Shown here: in pieces, positions 24,881-33,363 of the stretch | Layout of the letters: the number at the start of each line of letters is the position of its first letter | How positions within the stretch are numbered: the stretch's first letter is position 1 | DNA from: JBBRHQ01 sp963738305 | GTDB lineage: Bacteria; Actinomycetota; Thermoleophilia; Solirubrobacterales; 70-9 | NCBI GenBank assembly: GCA_963738305.1 | Contig: CAVTVU010000011.1 | Coordinates: 1-64,000, forward strand | Direction of reading: 5' to 3' | DNA: 64,000 nt | Position numbers and translations under genes: made by a program | The notes under the pieces: generated by a model | Seen by the model: only the letters and a program-made list of their open reading frames with translations | Databases searched by the model: none | Told to the model about the DNA's origin: nothing

Positions 24881-25989
24881 CTACTCGAGCGTCTGCTCGC
24901 AGAGGAAGCGAACCAGTCCCTCGGTGGAGCCGGAGCGCTCCAGCGCGTCGAGCTGGGTGCGCGCTCCCGTGCCCGCCTCGATCAGGCGCAGCACGCCGGC
25001 CAGCTCCTCCTCGCACCCCAGCGCCGCGGCGTCGGACTCGAGCTCCTCGATCATCTCGTGGGCCAGATCGGCGGCCGGGGCCTGGCGATGGCGGGGAAAG
25101 TCGACCAACTCGCCCTCCATCCCGCGCAGGGCGGCGCGCACCTTGTTGTCGTCGATCAGCTCGGTCGGGACCTCGATCAGCGCCTCGGACTCCCCGAAGT
25201 TGACGTGGTAGCGATGGACGAGGCAGATCGCCAGGGCCGCCAGGGCAATCGAGTCCTCGAGCCGGGTCTGCTGGTCGTAGACGCGGATCTCCACGGTGCC
25301 CGAGGTTCGGATGCGGGCGGCACGTCCCACCACAGGTAGGTGTAGTCGGGGATCGCGCCGGATCGCACCATCAGCTCGACCCGCCCCGAGAAGATCTCCC
25401 AGGTCCCGTAGTGGGGCGGAACCCCGACCCTAGGGAAGGCCCGGAAGACCGGCGTGCGCGAGGACATCAGCCCGGTGACGTCGCCGCGCCACAGCGGCGA
25501 GTTCGAGGAGACCGCCAGCATCAGGGGGATGTGGCGCCGGACCCCGTCGGCGATGTAGATCGCCTTGTCGGGGTCGTCGATGCCGACGTGGACGTGGGTG
25601 CCGAAGATCAGCTCCTGGCGGGCAATCCACCCGAGCTGGCTCGCCAGCTCGAGGTAGCGCGGGCGCTCGACGATCAGCTGCTCCTCGCCGAGCCCGGTGG
25701 GGTGGGTCCCCGAGGCCGCCAGTGCCATCCCGTGGCGGGAGGCGCAGCGCCCGACCCGCTGGCGCAGGTCGCGCAGCTGGCCGGCGGCCTCACCGAGGTT
25801 CGCGCAGGGATCGGTTGCGATCTCGAGCACCGCCTGCATCAGCTCCGGCTTGACTTCCCCCACGCCTTTCTCGCAGTCGGCGAGGATCTGCTCGATTCCC
25901 TGCGCGAGCTCGAGGCTGTCCTCGTCGACCAGCATCAACTCCTCCTCGATGCCGATGGTGAAGGGAGTGCCTGAGAAGCGGTGTTCCAT
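24881..25989 (-). CDS. carboxylate-amine ligase, glutamate-cysteine ligase type 2 (YbdK-like), frameshifted
   Basis: Spans ~370 codons. The first part reads MEHRFSGTPFTIGIEEELML, RRHIPLMLAVSSNSPLWRGD and GAIPDYTYLWWDV. After the break it continues GTVEIRVYDQQTRLEDSIAL to the end. Removing one C near 25317 and one G near 25300 restores the family sequence RPHPNLGTVEIR across the join. Both changes are single-base insertions 17 nt apart. Members are ATP-dependent and join glutamate to an amine or cysteine; a thiol-synthesis role here is unproven. ATG at 25989 chosen; the aldolase gene is divergent. Confidence 0.82.
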
Positions 25990-26122
25990 TTCGGCGTCGG
26001 CGGTGGTGGGACGGGACGGGACGGCGATCGTATCCGCGCGGCCGGTCCGCAGCGGCGCCCGCACGGCCCTCTACCCGGTGGCATACTGCTGGCATACCCG
26101 TCTTCTAGGAGGAACGAGAGCA

Positions 26123-27040
26123 ATGGAAGTCAAGAGCCTGACCAAGCAGAAGTCGCTGCTGGAGGTCCTGCCGCCCGGCAAGCGGGCGCGGCTGCACCGG
26201 CTCCTGTTCGAGTTCGGCCCCGGCAACGGGACGCTGATGCTGCTGCCGATCGACCAGGGCATCGAGCACGGCCCCCGCGACTTCTTTCCCAACCCGGCCT
26301 CCAAGGATCCCGATTACCAGTTCAGGCTCGCTGCCGAGGCGGGCTACTCGGCCCTCGCCTGCCAGATCGGGATGGCCGAGAAGTACTACCCCGACTACGC
26401 CGGCCGGGTGCCGCTGATCCTCAAGGTCAACGGCAAGACCGACGTTCCGCCCTCCGACAACGCCCTCTCGACCACCAACGCCTCGGTCGAGGACGCGGTC
26501 CGGCTCGGCGCCGACGCGGTTGGGTACACGCTCTACGTCGGCTCTCCTCGCCAGGACGAGGACCTGCACCAGCTCAAGGGCGTGCGCGAGGACTGCGACC
26601 GCTACGGGATGCCGCTGGTGATCTGGTCCTATCCGCGCGGCTCGGCGATCAACCAGAAGGGCGGGCAGCTCTCCTTCTACGCGGTCGACTACGCCGCCCG
26701 GATGGCGATGGAGATGGGCGCCGACGTGGTCAAGCTGAACATGCCCGACCCCGGCGAGAAGGACAAGGACTCCCCGGCCCCCTACAACGACATGGACGTC
26801 TCCCAGGACGAGGCGATCCAGCACTGCGTGGAGTCGGCCGGCCGCTCCCTGGTCGTCCTCTCCGGCGGCTCCAGGGTCGACGACGACGTCGTCCTCGCCC
26901 ATACCCGCTCGATCATGGAGGCGGGCGGGACCGGCGTCATCTTCGGCCGCAACGTCTGGCAGCGCGAGTGGAGCGAGGCTCTGGAGATCATCGCCCAGAT
27001 CAAGGAGACCCTGCTCTCCAACGTGCACCGCACGCCGTAG
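26123..27040 (+). CDS. class I fructose-bisphosphate aldolase (DhnA type)
   Basis: 305 residues from the ATG at 26123, with AGGAGG 10 nt upstream. Archaeal-type class I aldolase: LMLLPIDQGIEHGPRDFFPN, ALACQIGMAEKYYPDYAG, VPLILKVNGKTDVPPSDNAL, and ADVVKLNMPDPGEKDKDSPA carrying the likely Schiff-base lysine, then VLSGGSRVDDDVVLAH and GTGVIFGRNVWQRE for phosphate binding. It cleaves fructose 1,6-bisphosphate in glycolysis or gluconeogenesis. Eno lies ~5 kb away on the other strand, not in an operon. The 133-bp gap to the ligase gene must hold both promoters. Confidence 0.9.
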   Translation: MEVKSLTKQKSLLEVLPPGKRARLHRLLFEFGPGNGTLMLLPIDQGIEHGPRDFFPNPASKDPDYQFRLAAEAGYSALACQIGMAEKYYPDYAGRVPLILKVNGKTDVPPSDNALSTTNASVEDAVRLGADAVGYTLYVGSPRQDEDLHQLKGVREDCDRYGMPLVIWSYPRGSAINQKGGQLSFYAVDYAARMAMEMGADVVKLNMPDPGEKDKDSPAPYNDMDVSQDEAIQHCVESAGRSLVVLSGGSRVDDDVVLAHTRSIMEAGGTGVIFGRNVWQREWSEALEIIAQIKETLLSNVHRTP

Positions 27041-27081
27041 GGCTCGAGCGTTTCGTTCAGGCCGCGCTTCAGCCCTAGGAC

Positions 27082-27129
27082 CGCGAAGTGCACATTGGGC
27101 TCGCTACTCAGCCCAAGGTTGCGTTCGGC
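27082..27129. repeat. dispersed palindrome, family 2, copy A
   Basis: A 48-nt unit ending AAGGTTGCGTTCGGC with an internal hairpin: TTGGGCT at 27095-27101 pairs with AGCCCAA at 27110-27116. The 5' end CGCGAAGTGCAC is a degenerate form of GCCGAACTGCAC in copy B. It lies 40 bp after the aldolase stop. Confidence 0.6.
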
Positions 27130-27152
27130 AGTCGGCGCCGATGGCGAGCCGC

Positions 27153-27201
27153 GCCGAACTGCACGTTTTGGCGTCTATGGGACGCTAAGGTTGCGTTCGG
27201 C
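27153..27201. repeat. dispersed palindrome, family 2, copy B
   Basis: A 49-nt unit bounded by GCCGAAC and GTTCGGC. The inner part holds GCGTCTATGGGACGC, a short hairpin, then AAGGTTGC. It is 24 nt from copy A in the same orientation; copy C (48958-49006) has the same length and ends. Confidence 0.65.
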
Positions 27202-27299
27202 TTCCGGACGCGCCCGCGGCCTGCTCGGCCGCCGCGGGCGGAGCCGCGTTCAGGGGCGGCCGCCGGGGAGCAAACCGGGCCTCCGGCCCTTGTGCGGCT

Positions 27300-27934
27300 G
27301 TGGACCGCTACGCACGCAGAGGAAGACTGGGCGGCGCCGTGCTCCTGGTCGTCGTTGCCCTACTTGCCCTCCGTACGCCGGAGCCGCAGGGCGGCTCGGC
27401 CGACGCGCGGTGGGCCGGGCGCCGACGGCGGGTCGGCGGGCACGGCGCCAGGTCGGACGGCGGGACGGTTCGGCTCCGCGTCGAGGGTGACCCGGGTGAT
27501 CGACGGCGACACGATCGAGGTGCGAATCGGCGGCCACCGCGAGGACGTCCGCTACATCGGCGTCGACACACCCGAGACGGTCAAGCCGGGGACGCCGGTG
27601 CAGTGCTTCGGCCCGAGGGCGTCGGAGTTCAACCATCGCCTGCTCGAGGGCAGGAGGGTGCGGTCTCGTGCTGGGGACAGAGCGCCGCGACGTCTACGGG
27701 CGCCTCCTCGCCTACGTCCACCTTGGGCACCTGTTCGTCAACGCCGAGCTGGTCAGGCGCGGGCTGGCGCGGACCCTGACCATCCCTCCCAACGACCTCC
27801 ACGCCCGCCTCTTCTCCTCGCTCGAGCAGGCCGCCGGGGCGACGGGCTCGGGGAGCCGGCTGGCTCTGGGGCGCCTGCGTGAGGTTCGGGGCGCGCGGAC
27901 GGATCCGCGAGAGCGGGTTCCGCAGAGCGTGTGA
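27300..27934 (+). pseudogene. staphylococcal nuclease-like (thermonuclease) gene, frameshifted
   Basis: Three frames make one protein. A GTG at 27300 opens an N-terminal membrane anchor (RLGGAVLLVVVALLALRTP). After a shift near 27400 comes the nuclease core VTRVIDGDTIEVRIGG, RYIGVDTPETVKPGTPVQCF. After another near 27663 comes RLVLGTERRDVYGRLLAYVH and HLFVNAELVRRGLARTL. A final shift near 27840 may restore GAGWLWGAC, the usual end. The conserved Arg and Asp of the active site are visible. Each shift fits one inserted base, so this may be an intact secreted or membrane-tethered nuclease spoiled by sequence errors rather than a true pseudogene. Confidence 0.7.
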
Positions 27935-28003
27935 TTTTTGCGACTTTCACATATGCAATCGCTCATGCAGCTTTGGTAGCGTCCGGGCCGCCCTGGTGAG
28001 ACG

Positions 28004-28243
28004 ATGAGAATGCGACAGAGCATCAACCAGTTCGAGCTGGCGTTCGAAGAGGAAACGGCACTCGAGCGACGTCGCCGCGAGCAGCTGCGTCGGCGCGCCG
28101 CCAACCGATCGCGCGCGCGGCGGATTGCACGGGTGGAGACCAAGGGCACGGTCCGCTTCAGCGTCCTCGCGATCTGTCTGACGCTGACCGTGGCAGTGGT
28201 GGCGGTGGCGATGTTCGAGGCCCTCGCCTTCCTGATGGCCTGA
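28004..28243 (+). CDS. small single-pass membrane protein, hypothetical
   Basis: 79 residues. A charged, coiled-coil-like N-terminus (NQFELAFEEETALERRRREQ LRRRAANRSR in pieces) precedes one C-terminal membrane helix, FSVLAICLTLTVAVVAVAMF. The architecture, a basic cytoplasmic helix followed by a membrane anchor, recalls small septal or envelope proteins, but I recognise no family. It lies 42 bp upstream of the acidic/Arg-rich gene on the same strand. Confidence 0.6.
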   Translation: MRMRQSINQFELAFEEETALERRRREQLRRRAANRSRARRIARVETKGTVRFSVLAICLTLTVAVVAVAMFEALAFLMA

Positions 28244-28285
28244 GCCGCCGGTCACCGCGCCCGGTCGAATAGACTCGCCGCCCGC

Positions 28286-28840
28286 ATGGCGAAGCGATCC
28301 CTCAGGCCCCAGCTGAACCAGATCCGCGCCTGGGTGCGCCAGGGGCGCACCGACGCCTGGATCGCCCACCAGCTCGAGATCGGCACCGCTGAGCTGCGCG
28401 AGTTCCGCCGCCAGCACGGGCTCTCGGCCGACGACGAGGACGGAACTGCCGAGGTCGATCTGCGCGACGAGATCGAGGCCGAGATCGCCGAGGCCAGCGC
28501 TGCTGAGGAGGCCGACGATGCCCAGGAGGCCGATGCAGCAGAGGAGGGCGCGGACGGGGAGCTCGAGCGCGACGGAGGGGAGGCCGAGGGAAGACCCCGC
28601 CGCCGGCGCCGCCGGGGCAGGCGGGGTGGCCGGGGGCGCCGCAAGGCCGACCTGGAAGCGACCTTCGAGCAGGGAGAGGACGGCTACGGGCTCTGGCTCG
28701 ACCCCGCCGTCAAGGACGACCCCGCATTCAGCGAGCACTGGGCGGGACAGCGCGAGGTGACGGTGCGGATCGAGCCCGAGCAGATCGTCATCCGGCGCAC
28801 CGGGCCCTCATCGTCAGAGGACGCCGGCGAGGACGAGTAG
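28286..28840 (+). CDS. hypothetical protein with acidic and Arg-rich middle
   Basis: 184 residues in three parts. The N-terminal ~50 residues form a helix-turn-helix-like module (LNQIRAWVRQGRTDAWIAHQ, LEIGTAELREFRRQHGL). A long Asp/Glu/Ala tract (DLRDEIEAEIAEASAAEEAD) is followed by a block of Arg/Gly (GRPRRRRRRGRRGGRGRR). The C-terminal ~60 residues (GYGLWLDPAVKDDPAFSEHW, REVTVRIEPEQIVIRRTG) look folded. The combination suggests nucleic-acid or chromatin association (inference). It ends 7 bp from the convergent gene downstream. Confidence 0.65.
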   Translation: MAKRSLRPQLNQIRAWVRQGRTDAWIAHQLEIGTAELREFRRQHGLSADDEDGTAEVDLRDEIEAEIAEASAAEEADDAQEADAAEEGADGELERDGGEAEGRPRRRRRRGRRGGRGRRKADLEATFEQGEDGYGLWLDPAVKDDPAFSEHWAGQREVTVRIEPEQIVIRRTGPSSSEDAGEDE

Positions 28841-28847
28841 CCCCGCC

Positions 28848-29180
28848 TCAGTCGAGGGCCATCTGGCGACCGCCGGCGTAATCGCTGGCGCCGCGCAGGT
28901 AGGACCAGAAGGCGGCGTCGGCCAGGGTCTGGGGATCGAGCGGTGGCTCGGGATCGACCGCCACCGCGACCGCCTGGCACCAGTCGGTGCCGGTCGCGTA
29001 AAGCTCGGCCAGCTCGCCGACCCGGAAGGTCGGGCCGATCCGCCGCCGCAACTCGTCACGAACCGCGCCGATCACCCGGTCGGCCCGTCGCATCGCCCCG
29101 GGCTCCCCGCGCAGCCCCTCGAGGCGGCGCGCCCCCTCCTCCCACTGGAACAGCGCGTTCTCAACCGGGTAGGCGATCAC
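28848..29180 (-). CDS. conserved hypothetical protein
   Basis: 110 residues from a GTG at 29180: MIAYPVENALFQWEEGARRL, ADRVIGAVRDELRRRIGPTF, ELAELYATGTDWCQAVAV, DAAFWSYLRGASDYAGGRQM. Helical, no membrane segment. I recognise it only as an uncharacterised actinobacterial protein. Its start overlaps the stop of the upstream small gene by 4 nt (GTGA), so the two are translationally coupled. Confidence 0.7.
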   Translation of the reverse strand: MIAYPVENALFQWEEGARRLEGLRGEPGAMRRADRVIGAVRDELRRRIGPTFRVGELAELYATGTDWCQAVAVAVDPEPPLDPQTLADAAFWSYLRGASDYAGGRQMALD

Positions 29181-29379
29181 TCCTCCTCGCGCGGCGTCAC
29201 CCGGTCGAACTCGACCGCCTCGCCCGATTTGGACTCCGGGATAGGCGACGTAGACGCTCGGCGCGCCGCCGAACCAGGACGGCGGCCTCGACCTCGCCGA
29301 CGAATACGCCGGGGCGGGCCGAGCCGTCCGCCTGCATCACCCAGATCGGGTCGCCCTCCTTGAAGCCTTCCTCGCTCAC
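29177..29379 (-). CDS. small hypothetical protein, frameshifted
   Basis: Starts MSEEGFKEGDPIWVMQADGS ARPGVFVGEVEAA (read in two pieces). With one base removed near 29279 and one near 29238 it continues SWFGGAPSVYVAYPESKSGE and ends EFDRVTPREEE, with a stop overlapping the next gene's GTG start by 4 nt. That tight coupling, and the sensible beta-rich sequence after repair, support a real ~65-residue gene damaged by two inserted bases. Function unknown. The uncorrected frame stops at 29197. Confidence 0.6.
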
Positions 29380-29407
29380 CGGCGCAAGGATAGGCGAGTC
29401 TCTCGGC

Positions 29408-31579
29408 TCAGGTGCCGGGCTGGTCGGGAAGGAAGCGGAGCGGCGAGTTCGCGGCCCGGGTGCAGCCCCCGGGGTCGAGCCGGCCGCGCACCCTCCACAC
29501 GGTCACCGGCCCGTCGCGGCTGATCGGCGTCACCGCCGGCTCGCCCCGCAGCCAGGCCGCCTCCGGCGAGCGCAGCGGCCGTTCTGGGTGGATGAAGTTG
29601 AGGAACGGGGCGGTGACCAGGTAATCCAGATCGGCCTCGTTGACGGCGGCCCGGAACGCCCGGCAGCTCGGGATCGCGTTGAACGCCCCGTGGGAGCCCT
29701 CCCGCCCCAGGTAGAGGACCCGGTTGGAGAGGTCGGGGCCGTAGAAGCCGTAGCCGAGGAAGCCGGCCGTGGTGCCGGCGAGCCCGATGCGGGCGTCACC
29801 GACGCCGTTGGCCCAGCGGTAGGCGGCGTCGAGGCTCATCGACGGGTCGAAGTCGTGGAAGCGATCCCGCAGGTAGTTGCGCTGCACCGGGTAGCCGACC
29901 GCCACTGCAGCGGCGAGCAGCACCAGGCCACCGACGATCACTGCGCTGAGCGCGGCCCCGCGCGCCCTTGCCCAGAGCAGCGCCGCGGGCGCTCCGACGA
30001 CCAGCAGTGCCAGCGCCAGCCCGAACAGCCGCTCGGGATCACGCAGGACCGCATCGGAGCGGTCGGTGATCGCCATCACCAGGAGGATCGCGCCGAGCAG
30101 CAGCCACTGGCTGCGCCGCGAGCCGAATGCCGGACCGAGGGGAACGAGCGCCGCGCCAAGCAGCAGCGCCGGGACGAGGAAGCGGATGTTGATCCCGAAG
30201 GCGACCGGGGCTCCCTCCGCACCGGCCGCGCTCAGCGGGGTCACCAGGTAGGCGGCGGCGGCGAACAGCGTTACCCCTCCGATCCAGCGCACGGCCCGGT
30301 CGGGGCCCCGCAGCATGGCGATCAGCGCGCCGGCCAGCACCGCGACCAGGACCAACGGCCAGAGGAGCCCGAAGGCCTGGTGGAGGCCAGGGGCGAAGTA
30401 CTCGCGCCAGACCCCGGTGTCGGTGGCGTAGTGCAGGACGTTGAAGTCGGGGCGGCCGGTCTGGAGGCGCTCGGGACCGGGCAGCGAGAGCGGGCCGAGA
30501 TGGCGCACCTGCGGGATCGGGTTGCCGGCGACGATCAGGTTCCGCAGATACCAGAAGGCGCTGCCGGCGAGGGCGGGAAGGAGCCACCAGGCGGCGGCCG
30601 CGCGGCGGCGCGCGGGGGGCGCCAGCGCGATCGCGGCGGCCGTCAGCCCGAAGACGGCGGCCAGCACCGTCACCTTCGTCCCGGCGGCGAGGCCGGCGGC
30701 CAGGCCGGCGGCGCCGAGGGCCGGACCCGGATCGATTGTGCCCTCCTCCGCCGGGCGGCCCGGCCCGACGCCGCCGGCCGCCCGCCGGGCTGCGGCGGCG
30801 TTGATCAGCAGCGCCGCGGCCGCGAGCACCAGCGCAGCGGCGGCGACGTCGTTCTTGGCGGCGCCAGGCTCGCGCACGACCAGTGTGTGGCACTCGAGCA
30901 GGACCGCTGCTGCGCAGAGCGAGAGCGGGGCGCGGCCGTAGGGGCGGCCGACACACCAGGCGGAGAGCAGGGCCAGAGCCAGCCAGCCGAAATTGAGGAA
31001 GAGCGAGACGGTGTCGCGCCCGGTGAGCAGTACCGAGACCGCCTGCGCCAGCTCGGAGTTCTGCGGGTAGAACCAGTTGACGAAGACCGTGTCGGTGTGG
31101 TTCAGCGCCGTGGTCGAGCCGCTCTGGGCCATGTCCACCGCGAAGGGCATGTGGTACCAGAGGGAGTCGAAGTTGACGATGCCCGAGTCGAGGGCGTACT
31201 TGGTCTCGAATCCCCAGTGGGCGACGACGACGCCGACCACCCCGACCGCGACCAGGATCGCCAGGCCCGGCACCGGCGGGCTAGGGGGACCGGGGGCGCT
31301 GCTCCCGCTCGCCGGTCTTTGCGCCGAAAGCAGCAGCGAGGACACCGCCACCAGCAGGGAGGCGAGCAGCAGGGCCCACTCGCGCAGCAGCCCGACCGCT
31401 CCGAGCAGCTCCGCCGTCGTGATCAGCAGGGCGACCCCGGTGACCGCCTCGGCGAGCCTGGCCGGCGCCCCGCTCCAGCCGCCCAAAAGCCGCATGCGCA
31501 GGGCCAGCGCCGCGAGGCCGAACGCGAGGAGGACGAAGCCCAGCTCCGCCAGGCCGAGCAGGTAGGAGCCCACGCTCAC
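29408..31579 (-). CDS. large multi-pass membrane protein, GT-C glycosyltransferase-like
   Basis: 723 residues with roughly twelve or more hydrophobic segments (LLGLAELGFVLLAFGLAAL, VVLVAVLAGALIAML and others). After the first segments, the loop ALDSGIVNFDSLWYHMPFAV DMAQSG has acidic residues typical of the first loop of GT-C enzymes, which use polyprenyl-phosphate sugars. EPGAAKNDVAAAALVLAAAA lies mid-protein. It could glycosylate lipids or surface proteins; the sugar and acceptor are unknown. It is downstream of the divIC-like gene on the same strand, with 31 bp between. Confidence 0.7.
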   Translation of the reverse strand: MSVGSYLLGLAELGFVLLAFGLAALALRMRLLGGWSGAPARLAEAVTGVALLITTAELLGAVGLLREWALLLASLLVAVSSLLLSAQRPASGSSAPGPPSPPVPGLAILVAVGVVGVVVAHWGFETKYALDSGIVNFDSLWYHMPFAVDMAQSGSTTALNHTDTVFVNWFYPQNSELAQAVSVLLTGRDTVSLFLNFGWLALALLSAWCVGRPYGRAPLSLCAAAVLLECHTLVVREPGAAKNDVAAAALVLAAAALLINAAAARRAAGGVGPGRPAEEGTIDPGPALGAAGLAAGLAAGTKVTVLAAVFGLTAAAIALAPPARRRAAAAWWLLPALAGSAFWYLRNLIVAGNPIPQVRHLGPLSLPGPERLQTGRPDFNVLHYATDTGVWREYFAPGLHQAFGLLWPLVLVAVLAGALIAMLRGPDRAVRWIGGVTLFAAAAYLVTPLSAAGAEGAPVAFGINIRFLVPALLLGAALVPLGPAFGSRRSQWLLLGAILLVMAITDRSDAVLRDPERLFGLALALLVVGAPAALLWARARGAALSAVIVGGLVLLAAAVAVGYPVQRNYLRDRFHDFDPSMSLDAAYRWANGVGDARIGLAGTTAGFLGYGFYGPDLSNRVLYLGREGSHGAFNAIPSCRAFRAAVNEADLDYLVTAPFLNFIHPERPLRSPEAAWLRGEPAVTPISRDGPVTVWRVRGRLDPGGCTRAANSPLRFLPDQPGT

Positions 31580-31610
31580 CGCCGCAGGGCCCCCCGGCCC
31601 CGGCCCGGCC

Positions 31611-32012
31611 TCAGCCCCTCAGACCGTGGACCACGTAGGCGCGCTCGCCCGAGGCGACCATCCCCTGGCGTCGCGCCTCGCGCTCGAGCACGGCCGGGTC
31701 GCCGGCAGACTGGACCTGGCGGTGGAGGCGGGTGTTCTCCGCCTGGAGGCTGTGCATCTCGGCCTTGGCGGCGGTGGTGGCGCGATAGGTGTGGATGAAG
31801 TCGATCGCCGGGTTCAGGTAGGAGAGGAGGACGCCCGCGAGCACCAGCGTCAGGGCGACGCGGCCAACCTTGTCCCAGCGCACCCGGCTGGCGGTCCGGC
31901 GCTGCGCCGGCCGGCGCCGGGCTGCCGGCCGCCGCCGCGCTGGCGCCGGGCGCGCCGGCGCCTTCCGCGTCCTGCGGGCAGGGCGAGACTGGGCGCGAGC
32001 CGTTGCTGCCAC
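31611..32012 (-). CDS. septum formation initiator protein (DivIC/FtsB family)
   Basis: 133 residues: a very basic Pro/Arg/Ala-rich cytoplasmic N-terminus, one membrane helix (VGRVALTLVLAGVLLSYL), then a coiled coil (HTYRATTAAKAEMHSLQAEN, TRLHRQVQSAGDPAVLEREA RRQGM). This is the DivIC/FtsB layout, bridging FtsL and FtsQ in the divisome. The position directly after eno is the classic actinobacterial arrangement, which strengthens the call. The 40-residue basic N-terminal extension is usual for actinobacteria. Confidence 0.88.
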   Translation of the reverse strand: MAATARAQSRPARRTRKAPARPAPARRRPAARRRPAQRRTASRVRWDKVGRVALTLVLAGVLLSYLNPAIDFIHTYRATTAAKAEMHSLQAENTRLHRQVQSAGDPAVLEREARRQGMVASGERAYVVHGLRG

Positions 32013-32048
32013 GACCGCCCCTTCGCGGCCGGGGCGTGTATGCCTTCA

Positions 32049-33344
32049 CTAACCGGGCCGCTGGGCGAACGCCTGCATCCCGGGGAAGGTCGCGGCGGAG
32101 CCAAGCTCCTCCTCGATCCGCAGCAGCCGGTTGTACTTCGCCACCCGGTCCGAGCGCGACGGCGCCCCGGTCTTGATCTGCCCCGCCCCGGTCCCGACCG
32201 CCAGATCGGCGATCGTCGTGTCCTCGGTCTCCCCGGAGCGGTGGGAGATGACCGTGGTGTAGCCGGCATCGTGAGCCATCCGAATCGTCTCCAGCGTCTC
32301 TGTGAGGGTGCCGATCTGATTGAGCTTTACCAGGATCGAATTGCCGACCCCCGCCTCGATGCCGCGCTGCAAACGCTCGGGGTTGGTGACGAAGTTGTCG
32401 TCCCCAACGAGTTGCACGCGCTTGCCGAGCCGATTCGTCAGCAGAGCCCAACCATCCCAGTCCTCCTCGGCCATGCCGTCTTCGAGCGAGACAACGGGGT
32501 AGCGGTTGATCGCATCCTCCCAGTAGGCGGTGATTTCCTCGGCTGAGAGAGTTCGACCTTCGTGCTCCAGAACGTAGGAGCCATCGCGGAAGATTTCGCT
32601 GGTGGCCGGGTCAAGCGCAATGAACACGTCGGAGTCGGGTCCGTACCCGGCCGAGGTGATGCCCTCGACCAGTGCCTGTAGGGCGGCATCGTTCGAAGGC
32701 AGGTCCGGGGCGAAACCGCCCTCATCGCCGATCGCCGTGGCGAGTCCCTTCGAGGCGAGGCTCCTCTTCAGCGCGTGATAGATCTCCGCCCCCATGCGCA
32801 TGCACTCCGAGAAGCTCGTGGCCCCCGCGGGGACGATCATGAACTCCTGGAAGTCGACGGAGTTGTCGGCGTGCGCGCCCCCGTTGAGCACGTTCATCAT
32901 CGGCACCGGCAGGACCGTCGGGTCGCCCCCGCCGTAGAGCTCCGCAAGGTAGGCGTAGAGCGGCTGCTCGGAATCGGCGGCCGCGGCCCGTGCCGTGGCG
33001 AGCGACACCCCGAGGATGGCGTTGGCGCCCAGCCTCCCCTTGTTCGGGGTGCCGTCCAGCTCGATCATCGTCCGGTCGAGCGCGCTCTGCTCGGCTGCGC
33101 GGGCGCCACTCAGTGCCTTGGCAATCTCACCGTTGACGTTGGCGACGGCCTGCCCGACGCCCTTGCCGTCCCAGGCGTCGCCACCGTCGCGAAGCTCGAC
33201 CGCCTCGAACTCGCCGGTCGAGGCGCCGGAAGGAACGGCGGCCAGCCCGCGCGCACCGGAGCTCAACGCCACCTCCACCTCGACCGTTGGGTTGCCGCGG
33301 GAGTCGAAGATCTGGCGGGCGTGGATCGTCTCGATCTGACTCAT
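32049..33344 (-). CDS. eno: enolase (phosphopyruvate hydratase)
   Basis: 431 residues from the ATG at 33344 (MSQIETIHARQIFDSRGNPT). Converts 2-phosphoglycerate to phosphoenolpyruvate. Visible signatures: AVPSGASTGEFEAVELRDGG, the DEGGFAPDL loop, VSLEDGMAEEDWDGW with a metal ligand, LVKLNQIGTLTETLE with the catalytic lysine, and SHRSGETEDTTIADLAVG. Full length, with no anomalies. It follows mazG by 19 bp and precedes the divIC-like gene by 36 bp. The longer open frame upstream of the ATG overlaps mazG and is rejected. Confidence 0.98.
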   Translation of the reverse strand: MSQIETIHARQIFDSRGNPTVEVEVALSSGARGLAAVPSGASTGEFEAVELRDGGDAWDGKGVGQAVANVNGEIAKALSGARAAEQSALDRTMIELDGTPNKGRLGANAILGVSLATARAAAADSEQPLYAYLAELYGGGDPTVLPVPMMNVLNGGAHADNSVDFQEFMIVPAGATSFSECMRMGAEIYHALKRSLASKGLATAIGDEGGFAPDLPSNDAALQALVEGITSAGYGPDSDVFIALDPATSEIFRDGSYVLEHEGRTLSAEEITAYWEDAINRYPVVSLEDGMAEEDWDGWALLTNRLGKRVQLVGDDNFVTNPERLQRGIEAGVGNSILVKLNQIGTLTETLETIRMAHDAGYTTVISHRSGETEDTTIADLAVGTGAGQIKTGAPSRSDRVAKYNRLLRIEEELGSAATFPGMQAFAQRPG

Positions 33345-33363
33345 TGGCTCGCCGGGCAGTCTT

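Noticed and set aside
27300..27934. Calling the nuclease a plain pseudogene from real decay
   Set aside because: Every break fits a one-base insertion like those in essential genes nearby, so error is as likely; it is kept as broken but possibly intact in the organism.
28943..31798. 951-codon plus-strand open frame
   Set aside because: Antisense of the GT-C-like membrane gene; Arg/Gln/Gly-rich text typical of high-GC shadow frames, without domains.
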